A stretch of DNA of 64,000 nt, from assembly GCA_963682025.1 (NCBI GenBank), contig OY821519.1, positions 7,008,168 to 7,072,167 on the forward strand, read 5' to 3'. Positions 56,018 to 64,000 of this stretch are shown here, piece by piece (the stretch's first letter is position 1; every line of letters begins with the position of its first letter). The position numbers and the translations under genes were made by a program. This DNA is from Cordilura impudica (Eukaryota > Arthropoda > Insecta > Diptera > Scathophagidae). The notes below the pieces were generated by a model that made no database searches, was not told the DNA's origin, and saw nothing but the letters and a program-made list of their open reading frames with translations.

Positions 56018-56425
56018 TCTGTGGTCACAAGCGATAACCGCCTAAGTCGACTTAAGAATGATTTGAGTTATATTCTACTAAAAACGCTTTATATTTACGT
56101 GAAATCCCCATTTCTCTATCGCTGTTTATTAAAAAGTTATTACTGAAAACATGCTGACCTAAGTCGTAATGAAGCCCCATTACATTTATATAAAAAGTTA
56201 TTTTTCTCAAAAGCATGATATTCGACGATTTGGGTTATATATGCAATCATGTTCTACTAAAAATGCTTTATGCTTTATACCATTTTTCTAACACTATTTA
56301 TTAAAAAGATATTAATAAAAATATACTGACCTAAGTCGTAACGAAGCCTCAGACATTTATGTAAAAAGTTATTTTTCTCGAAAGCATGATTTTCGACTTA
56401 GGCGGTTAATGCTTGTGACCACAGA
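56018..56425. mobile_element. 408-bp TA-flanked MITE nested in the LINE
   Basis: The terminal inverted repeats TCTGTGGTCACAAGC plus AACCGCCTAAGTCG are nearly identical at both ends, with TA at 56016-56017 and 56426-56427. The LINE C-terminal frame continues across once the element and one TA are removed. The interior is two tandem units of about 165-190 bp (TTCTACTAAAAACGC..., TGACCTAAGTCGTAA.GAAGC, AAAAGTTATTTTTCTC). Tc1/mariner-type MITE by target choice. Confidence 0.8.
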
Positions 56426-56510
56426 TATACTCAATAGCTTTGCAAAAGTTATGCTTTAAAAATGAACTTTTACATTTGTTTCAAATTTCTTAAATGTATT
56501 CAATTTACAA

Positions 56511-56845
56511 TTTTATATGTTTTTTATACGTTAATACGTTTGTTTTATAGGTTTAGACACCAAAAAATTTTTTTTACTACTGTTATTTCTAAGTTGCATA
56601 TACAAATTTAATTTTTAATTTCAATTGACATAACATTTACTTGAAAGCTTTTACTTGCTATCACTGTAATTTATTAGATTTTTGTTGTTGTTGTGATAGC
56701 TAACAAAAAATCAAAACAAAAACAACAAGCAAGCAAACATGTGTATACACCACTGACACATAGTCGTATCTATGTATATTAGCATGGTCCTATATGGACA
56801 TTTTTATTTTAAGCCTAATATTGGCTAGTTTCATATTTTTTTTTT
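56511..56845. other. AT-rich spacer
   Basis: Nothing recognised apart from CAA/GTT-rich tracts. Confidence 0.4.
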
Positions 56846-56938
56846 TTTGCAGCGACAGACCAAAGCCTCTGGTGGGAATCGAACCCACAACCCCCGCATG
56901 ATAGGCGAGCACGCTACCTATTCACCTACCGGGGCGCT
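56846..56938 (-). mobile_element. tRNA-derived SINE
   Basis: On the minus strand: GCGCCCCGGTAGGTGAATAG (A-box-like TAGGTGAATAGG), an anticodon-like arm CTCGC-CTATCAT-GCGGG, and a perfect T-arm GTGGG-TTCGATT-CCCAC containing the B box GGTTCGATTCC. A tail CAGAGGCTTTGGTCTGTCGC and an A run follow. The 5'/3' acceptor ends pair only partly and the A-tailed extension points to a SINE rather than a tRNA gene. The plus-strand frame starting at 56847 is its shadow. Confidence 0.7.
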
Positions 56939-57061
56939 TAAAAATAGCGATTTTGGCAGTGTCGAGGCCCAGTTAGTTTCCTTTCTATATAAAACTAATA
57001 AATATGAAGCTTGGAGACAGTCGGTTAAAGAAAAGTCTTCGCAAGTTTTAATTCGATTTTG

Positions 57062-57336
57062 AAGTTATTTAGCTTTTTGACAAGAAAATTTAATATCGAA
57101 AACGACTCATGAAACAATTTGTCGAAAAAAGCTAAATTATGGAACGAAACTTTCGTAAAATTTGAAAAAAGTCATATTTTCCCCTATAAAGGCACTTTAA
57201 ATTTTCAATCGATTTCCGGCGCGACTTTTTTTATCCGATTGTCCCAAAACTTCACATTTAGTAGTTTTATATAGAAAAGAAACAAACTGGATCCCGACAC
57301 TCCCCAAAATCGCATTTTTATTTTTAAGGGCCACTA
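57062..57336 (-). mobile_element. Fragment of element family P (P4)
   Basis: Follows the outer part of the P right arm: CAATTTGTCGAAAAAAGC, GGAACGAAACTTTCGTAAAA, AGTCATATTTTCCCC, TTTCAATCGATTTCC, CCCAAAACTTCACATTTAG, and ends AAGGGCCAC. Confidence 0.65.
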
Positions 57337-57689
57337 TAAAGTATATGAACATTTACTGTTACGTATCAACAATTTTCACTATTTTTAGTTGTTTATATGA
57401 AAATCGGAGTATCTACATTTTAGTAGATCAATTCTTGGTTTTTGAGCCTAGTTGCCTCAAATTCAAAACGAATCTGCTAGAAATAATGATAAATGGTGTA
57501 TTTTGTAAATGAGGTTGATTTTAACAGACAGATAGACATCACTATATTAATGTTAGTAGTTACAAGGACAAAGAATATTTTATAAAATTTTTCGCCGACC
57601 TACTCTTTAGCAAGGTACATATAACAGCCCATGAGAATAAAGTGGATTTTCCAAATTAAATCTGGCAACACTTAACTATTGACCTTGAA
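57337..57689. other. AT-rich spacer
   Basis: No motif recognised. Confidence 0.4.
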
Positions 57690-58185
57690 TTAAAATATTA
57701 TTTGGCAATTTTTAATTTCAGCGATTTTTGATTTTGGCGCTTTTTGATTTTAGCGATTTTTGATTTAGGCAATTTTTATATATTTCGCGATTTTCGGTTT
57801 TGGCGATTTTTTTCCGTTTTCCAGTTTTGGCGATTTATCATTTTTGCAATTTTTGAATTTGGCGATTCCGCCCATATTATTAACGACTACTCACATTGAT
57901 AATTAATCTAATTGCCAAAAGTTTCAAAACATCTGCTTTCTTGTATTTTATATTACTTTGTATAGGAGGTGCCACGCCCACTAATCCCATCCCGCCCAAT
58001 TTTTATCGGACTACTTACATTAATATCTGATGGTCGATTATAGCCCATAGCACTTCCCATATCCACAGTAAGACTCTGTGAAAATTTCAGGAAGATCAGA
58101 TGAGTTATTACGGAGATTACATCCTACAAACAAACACACATTACCTCTTTATTATATTGAGTATATAGTACATTCTACAGTATAT
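57690..58185 (-). mobile_element. Helitron-like element, 5' part with short array (Q2)
   Basis: On the minus strand it begins near TATATACTCAATATAATAAA, GAGGTAATGTGTGTTTGTTT, GTAGGATGTAATCTCCG, then ATTAGTGGGCGTGGCACC, TTTGAAACTTTTGGCAATTA, ATATGGGCGGAATCGCC and repeats of ATCGCCAAAA type. The 'ATAATAAAGAGG...GTTTGTTTG' opening is typical of canonical insect Helitron 5' regions. The 3' end is missing. It supplies the 5' part missing in Q1. Confidence 0.6.
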
Positions 58186-60190
58186 TAGGGTGACAGCCAT
58201 TTTTTTTTTTTTTTTTTTGAATTTCAAGATTATTGTAACACTGAATCTTAAACTTTAATGCGCAAAATTTGAGCCAAATCAGACAATGCTTTCTAGGCGC
58301 GCATTGAGTTCAAAGTTCAAATATGCGTTTATATGTAAAAATTATCAAAAAAAAAAAAAATAATATCAAAAATTTTGATATTAATAATTGCGTTTCAATT
58401 TATTAATAAATTATACAGCTCTGTTCTTGAAACGTTGTTATTTTAATAAGAATGAATTTGAAATAACATGAAATTGAAATTTTTGGTTTCTTGAAAACAC
58501 AAATTTTATATTTTCGAAGTATTTTTCGAAATCATATTTATACCCTATACCACTATGTGGTTTGGGTATAATGACTTTGTGCTGCTGTTTGTAACAACCA
58601 AAAATATTTGACATAGACACATCTTTAATTATACCGATCGAATCAGAATCACAATCTGATTCGATTTAACGATGTCCGTCCGTCCGTCCGTCCGTCTGTG
58701 TGTCCATGTAAAGTTTGTAATCAAACTGCAGGTCGCAAATATAAATATATTTTGATGAAATTTGGTATTTGATCTTTTATCCGCCATGGGATGAATGCTA
58801 TTGAAATTGGTGAGAATCGGTCCATGTTCAGACCTAGCCCCCATACAAATGACCCCTATGAAATCAACATATATTGCCATAAGATCCAAATTATCATATA
58901 AATCTTAGTCAAATTGGATTTGTATGTATATATTACATCCATTATTCAGTAGTCCAAAAATGATCCCTATTGGACAACTGTTAGTCATAGGCCCCGTATA
59001 GAGCTGCTTCCCGATCTTCATTTAAATCTATCAAAAAACAAAAATATTGCACTGATTCTTCTCAAATTTTGTTTGTATATATTTTTGCAAAATACAAGAG
59101 ACTTTACCAACATGGATCGGTCCATTTTTGGGCCTAGTCCGCATATAGATATAACATCCGATATGAACTTTTTCATATCTGCAGCCGAAAAAATTAATAA
59201 AAATCCCACCAAAATTTGGCTTATGCTTATTTTCTATATCCAGTTAGTTGGGCCTGAGAGATAGGGTCTCTAAACGCATGGTATAGGGTATCGTATAGTC
59301 GGTCTAGACCGACTATAATTTTCTTACTTGTTTTTACACTTTTAAACACATTGAAATAATTTACAGTAACAACATTTTTGCATTCTCCTGATCCTAAAAT
59401 GATCTTATGTAAAGTATTTTGCATCTCACCTATTATTATGCCATTCTAAATTAATGTCAAAAAGGTAAGTATTTTTTTAGCACTATTTCAAAATCTCCAA
59501 TTTTACTTGTTCAAAAATTTTGTTCAAGAAATTTACCGAAATCAACGATTGAACTTTAACGTCTTATTATCAAGATTTATTCAATTAAAAGTGCCATATA
59601 TTTTAGGTATTCTGTTCTTAATTTGGCGAGGGCAGTGTTTATATTTCAGCAAATTTGAAGAAAAATTTGATTTTTCATACCTTTTCTTATTTAATTATAA
59701 AAAATTATATTCTGGACTTATTTTCTGAAATTAACTCGTGGGTACTTTTGATGTCAAATTGACTCTTTATAAAAATCTACAAATATTTTCCTCATCAGGA
59801 TTTGTTTTAAATAAAACAAATTTAATTTATTTATAATATTCCTCAACTTTATTCGTCATTTTATGAAAATATGTAGATAAATTAGTTTTTATATTTAATA
59901 CAGTATAAACAAATTTTTATATCGAGGGCTTATATTCAAAAAGTGCTATCTTTATCAATAATTATTTTAAAGAGAGCGTGTAAAACCAATTTATTGATAA
60001 GATCTTGAAGTAGTTGTCGATCGATTTGCTACAATATTTAACTTTGAACTCAATGCGCGTCCAGAAAGCATTGTCAGCTTTGGCTCAAATATTTCGCAAT
60101 AAAGTTTTAGATCCAGTGTCACAATAATCCGACCCACACATCTCAAAATTCGACCAAACAATTTTTTCATACAAACCGCAGTTACCCTAA
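58185..60190. mobile_element. 2-kb TIR element (family T) with a nested DINE
   Basis: Arms of about 150 bp: TTAGGGTGACAGCC at 58185 and the complement of TTAGGGTAACTGCGG ending at 60190, both continuing with GATTATTGT.ACACTG.ATCT, TTTGAGCCAAA, GACAATGCTTTCT and GCGCATTGAGTTCAAAGTT. AGTATA lies next to both ends and may be part of a target duplication. There is no transposase; the only frame (59507-59728) has no known motif. The first bases (TTAGGGTG) resemble those of element P. Confidence 0.65.
58539..59331 (+). mobile_element. DINE-1-like element (copy O), nested in T
   Basis: Full-length copy: TATACCC hairpin, four GTCC units ending in GTCTG (58676-58699), TGGTATAGGGTATCG, palindromic hairpin (arms ATAGTCGGTCT) and CTTACTTGTT. 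The flanks are T on both sides, no target duplication. Confidence 0.94.
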
Positions 60191-62471
60191 TAGTATATAT
60201 TTTAAGGGTTGTACAATTATTTCTGGAAAACAATGATATACAAATTGTAAATATTTGGCATTTACCGTTATTTAGGTTAAATTTTCAAATTGATGAGTTA
60301 TTGTGACTGCTTTTGGTACAACTGACGCTTACAAAATTTTTTCTCGCCAATGCAATTCACTGTAATTATCCATGCAAAAATAGCTAAAATTTCATTAAAT
60401 CAGAAAAAAAAATTTCCATATGAATGAATGAACAAATTTTATACTTCAAAAACATATAGGGTGGAAATAATAAATAAAAGGAGGTAACCTCATCTAATTC
60501 AATCTTATTTACAGTTTCCTAAACACTTTCAAATTGTGCAATGCTTGCTTTAGCCCAATGTGCAAATTAAAGTTCACCATATCTGAAAGAATTCAATCTG
60601 TGAGGTTCAATTCCTTTTAAATATTAAATTTTGTTGTTGCTAAAGCCAAATTTGGTTTCTTAAGTACAACTATTTTTATATAAAATGACTTCAAAATAAA
60701 ATAAGTATTTGAAAAAAAAAACATAAACAGCCCATCTAATATTTAGCAAAAGTTTTAACAAGTCTTCTCATTAGAAGAGAATGTTGTTATACCACAAAGA
60801 AAAAAAAACAGAATCACACAAAACTTTTTACGAAACTATTGCGGAAATAACAAAGTTTTATATTAGGAAAAAAATGAAAAGAATTTGACTTTTAAGTAAA
60901 ACTATATCTATACAGCTGAAAGTATTTTTATGTGCGTGCCTGTCTATGTCTGGTTGGATTATTAAAAAAAAAAAAAAAAAAAACATTAAAACCATTTATA
61001 TTTTGCAATGACACTAAGTACAATGTGTCCAAATGTCGGCTGACCAAAAGAGAGCACACCGACATAATTGAAAAGATCATTAAGCTTTACATTGTGGTAT
61101 CAAATAAAATGACTTTTTTGTCGTTCTGGTTGCACTTCACTTACTGTTAGATGTATACTTTACATTGGTTTTATTTTATTAAAGTTTGCCACCAGTTTTG
61201 TCTTACCACAAATTGGCTTAAAATTTCAAATGGAATAATTTATAACAAGAGAAGAAAGACCCAAAAGAAAAATCATTTGTCCAGCTTACAAATGAAGCTG
61301 AAGCTCTGTAATAAGTCACAGATTGCAATAAAAAATGTATTTTTTTTCGGAAATATATTTTGCAATCAACTTTAACTTTTACTAACATCTAACAATTCTA
61401 AAACTTATTGAATGGCTTCAACTACACAATTATATAACCTTTCAGAACAACCTGAACCTCCAGTTCGTGTTGCATAGTTTTTTTTTTTTTTGCAAAACAA
61501 AAAAACAACCTCCTGTATGATTTTCATTTTTTATCTTTCGCCACAAAAATTATGAAAATGTCTTATTCTGTCGGAAAGACACACAATTTTTATTTTAACA
61601 TTAGAATAGAAAACATAAAAACTCATATGAATTTTGCACCACTCAAACATGCAAATTATGTCACGTAAAAAACTTATACACTTGCACGTGCTTCTTGATG
61701 ACTTTAACAGTGACACTGTGTGTTTTTGAGTTGCTTACTGTATAGATGTACATATATGTGTGCGTGTGGTGAGTTTTATATGGAATATTATTTTTATATG
61801 ATGACCATCAAAAACTGTAAAATCGAAATGTAAATTCACTTTAAATAAACCCACCTAAACTATTACACAAACACTTAAATATTCTAAAATATGTACATGT
61901 TCATAAGCATCCTAAGGGCAACATACAAATATTGTTACTTTATATGTTGTTGTTGCCCTCAAATAACTAATAATATTAAATTATTGTCAAAGGTAGATTG
62001 TATTCCAAAATGTTAATATGTTTGACATATATGAGGCTACTGCGGACCTACGCATGCAATTAATTAAGCTTTTATACTACAAGATGAACTAGCATTGCAC
62101 AAAAAAACTATAACTTTAAATATAAACAAGAGACATCCATTTTTAATCATACACTCTATAACTTAAAACATCGAGCATACACTTTATAATTCAAATGTTG
62201 AAAATCCCTATTTTTTCTATATTTCTATTAAAGATGTTCCGATTTTTGTAGATGGACGTACACAGACATATACACTTAGGTCTTTCAACAAAAAAAATTT
62301 GTTTAATCTTAAATATGAATACGTCCAAACTAGTTTAGGGAATATTTCCCTTTTTTATGTCGATATAGGGTAACTGAGATTGATTTCTATTAAAAAGACG
62401 AGGTTATGGAACATAAGTTTTTGAAAAAAAAAAATTTTTTTTTTGTTTTTTTTTTACAGAACCAAAAAAAA
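60191..62471. other. AT-rich intergenic DNA, no gene seen
   Basis: Homopolymer runs (A at 60964-60982, T at 61480-61491) and short frames (60932-61150, 61151-61375, 61531-61716) with no known motif. Confidence 0.45.
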
Positions 62472-63633
62472 TCATGTGAGTCCGATCGCAGGGGAGATGT
62501 GTAAGCATCTAGTAATTAAAGATTTTGTTATAGCCCTTTCTTAAAATCAAACAGAATGCGTATCACTTACAGCAATCAACTGCAGGGCCTCTGTTAAACT
62601 AAAAATATTTATTATTATTTTAACCGATTAATTTTTAATATTTCGTTTTTATTTTTAATTTTTTTTTTAATTTTTCATTTTTAGTTTTTAATTTTTTCTT
62701 TAATTTTTCATTTTTTATTTTTCATTTTTTATTTTTAATTTTTATTATTTTAATTTTTATTTTTTATTTTTCATTTTTCATTTTTTCATTTTTCATTTTT
62801 CAATTTCCAATTTATATTTTTTTTTTCATTTTTCATTTTTTAAATTTTAATTTTTTATTTTCAATTTTCATTTTTAATTTTTAATTTTTTATTTATCATT
62901 TTTTATATTTAATTTTTTATTTTTCATTTTTTATTTCTCATTTTTTATTTTTCATTAATCATTTTTAATTTAAGTTTTTCATTTTTCATTTCTTATTTTT
63001 CATGTTTACTTTTTTATTTTTATTTTTAATTTTATATTTTTAATTTTTTAGTTTTAATTTTTTATTATTCATTTTTTATTTTTTATATTTAATTTTTCCT
63101 TTTTATGTTTTTTTTAATTTTTTATTTTTCATTTTTCGTTTTTCATTTTTCATTTTTTATTTTTCATTTTTCGTTTTTCATTTTTAATTTTTTATTTTTC
63201 ATTTTTCATTTTTTATTTTTTATTTTTCATTTTTCATTTTTCATTTTTCATTTTTAATTTTTTATTTTTAATTTTTCATTTATCATTTTTTATTTTTCAT
63301 TTTTAATTTTTCGTTTTTCATTTTTTATTTTTCATGTTTCATGTTTAATTTTTTATTTTTCATTTTTCATTTTTAATTTTTCATTTTTAATTTTTTATTT
63401 TTCAATTTTCATTTTTCATTTTTTAGTTTTCGTTTTTCATTTTTATTTTTGTTTTTTCATTTTTTATTTTTCATTTTTTTTTTTTTTCATTTTTCATTTT
63501 TCATTTTTAATTTTCAAACAGGTTATCATAATATCATAATTTTTTTACATATACAATCACATTTTGTCTTACGACTCACATGTTACGCTGTTTTTGAAAT
63601 TTACCCCCCTGCGCGTATAGATGTTTACACATC
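62472..63633 (-). mobile_element. Family W element with octamer array (W3)
   Basis: Left end TCATGTGAGTCCGATCGCAG with GATGTGTAAGCATCTAG, then CAGCAATCAACTGCAGGGCC. After the array come AACAGGTTATCATAATATC, CTTACGACTCACATGTTACG and CCCCCCTGCGCGTA, and the end TAGATGTTTACACATC. Nearly the same flanking modules as W1. Confidence 0.68.
62640..63515. repeat. TTTTTCAT/TTTTTAAT octamer array (in W3)
   Basis: Same array type as W1/W2. The plus-strand frame at 63449 is partly a translation of it. Confidence 0.95.
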
Positions 63634-63720
63634 AAAAACTTGAAAAGACTGGAATAATATGGGCCACTAAAATGAATGTGTCGAGCTGTTGACGCCTGAA
63701 CATAGGAAATACTAAATTTT

Positions 63721-64000
63721 TATACCCTATACCACTATGTGGTCAGGGTATAATGACTTTGTGCTGATGTTTGTAACTACCAAAAATATTTGACATAGAC
63801 CCATCTTTTATTATACCGAACGACTCAGAATCACTTTCTCAAGTCTAAGTCGATTCACTTTCTTAGTCGATTTAACGATTTCCGTCTGTCCGTCCGTCCG
63901 TGTGTCCATGTAAACTTTGTAGTCAAACTACAGGTCGCAAATATGAACGCATTTTGATGAAATTTGGTATGCAGCTTCTATCAGCCATAGGACGAACGCT
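63721..64000 (+). mobile_element. DINE-1-like element, cut by the window end (copy M)
   Basis: TATACCCTATACCACTATG start, TGACTTTGTGCTGATG, (GTCC/GTCT) at 63883-63901 and TGTCCATGTAAACTTTGTAG. A short duplication of the GTCGATT block lies at 63842-63872. The 3' half is beyond the window. Confidence 0.9.

Larger units (their letters stand above)
54300..56510 (+). pseudogene. Non-LTR retrotransposon (LINE) ORF2 relic: reverse transcriptase and C-terminus
   Basis: In translation: VFDRVDHSILLTKLQKFF and, after a shift, NGLISNAADIDRGVPQGS then ILGPLLFCMYINA (palm, RT motif with PQG), MYAGDVKL (degenerate Y-A-D-D), CINNDLDKIHKWASINGLCI, SSSNLGITFNAQLSWKNHNN, GKVHGMLRNLW, LIPVLLYGCEIF and, after the nested DINE, KYLLSTRQFFNYTIGLWNGL with PSYL. 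After the nested MITE it finishes LQKLCFKNELLHLFQIS-stop. This is the Jockey/CR1-like ORF2 layout. The first Asp of the active site is Gly here. It is 5'-truncated and broken by frameshifts and two insertions. Confidence 0.8.

Noticed and set aside
56870..56938. Functional tRNA gene
   Set aside because: The T-arm is perfect but the acceptor stem has mismatches, and a non-tRNA tail with an A run follows; SINE is the better reading.
56847..57062. 71-codon plus-strand frame beginning MQRQTKASGGNRTHNPRMIG
   Set aside because: Its first 30 codons are the antisense of a tRNA-derived SINE (T-arm and anticodon-like arm).
12708..59424. Recurrent 60-90-codon frames reading M-D-L-M-A-I-Y-V-D-F..., M-S-G-I-F-I-N-F-F-G-C... 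or similar at many places (for example 13076-13303, 30793-31032, 55146-55394, 58629-58889)
   Set aside because: They coincide with DINE-1-like copies, which read in both orientations and contain hairpins and GTCC/GGAC microsatellites. Conservation comes from the mobile DNA; frames differ in ends and are broken in many copies.
16943..63643. Phe/Ile/His-rich frames such as 16943-17293, 17462-17644, 20978-21169, 28667-28906, 32084-32290
   Set aside because: Direct translations of TTTTTCAT/TTTTTATT octamer arrays; an 8-bp unit gives periodic Phe-rich peptides without biological meaning.

Overview
The window is a piece of an AT-rich dipteran genome, most likely a calyptrate fly. The support is indirect: many copies of a DINE-1/mini-me-like Helentron derivative with fly-type termini and central GTCC/GTCT microsatellites, U1-snRNA-like fragments that resemble the insect 3' half, and insect-type LINE, Transib and piggyBac remnants. 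I see no intact host protein-coding gene. Nearly all the longer open frames come from dispersed repeats, simple-sequence arrays or decayed transposons.

Layout. 0.1-1.4 kb: decayed piggyBac-type transposase. 1.4-4.2 kb: AT-rich DNA with microsatellites. 4.2-6.5 kb: a composite DINE, a TA-flanked MITE and a DINE fragment fused to a MITE fragment. 6.5-9.05 kb: a 2.5-kb element of a second Helentron-like family ('family W' here) filled with a 21-bp satellite and two nested inverted-repeat elements. 10.4-11.3 kb: Transib (RAG1-like) C-terminal fragment next to a dispersed repeat. 13-21.6 kb: DINE copies and two W elements filled with a TTTTTCAT-type octamer array. 22.8-23.5 kb: (AAAAT)n passing into (AAAAG)n. 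23.5-25.3 kb: fragment of a long-TIR element and a canonical Helitron with its own ~15-17-bp array. 27.7-33.35 kb: tandem duplication of a DINE / W array / DINE block.

35.6-42.0 kb: a long-TIR DNA transposon (about 1-kb arms, 'P') keeping a short transposase C-terminus. It holds a split DINE, two tandem truncated U1 snRNA-like copies, a 576-bp MITE and a zinc-finger-like fragment. 42.5-48.2 kb: another long-TIR transposon ('S1') carrying two different, related transposase remnants on the minus strand, with a hammerhead-like motif between them; a deleted relative lies at 51.6-52.2 kb. 54.3-56.5 kb: a LINE reverse transcriptase remnant interrupted by a DINE with no target duplication and by a TA-flanked MITE. 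56.85 kb: a tRNA-derived SINE. 58.2-60.2 kb: a 2-kb TIR element with a nested DINE. 62.5-63.6 kb: a third octamer-filled W copy, then a DINE running off the window.

The candidate for something undescribed is family W. It has Helentron-like ends (subterminal inverted repeats GATGTGTAAACATCTA plus a 3' hairpin) but interiors made of unrelated tandem arrays in different copies. With the satellite-filled canonical Helitron and the GTCC-bearing DINEs, it suggests that rolling-circle elements repeatedly generate or disperse satellite DNA in this genome. Family and superfamily names come from motif recognition by eye; no alignment or database search was run.
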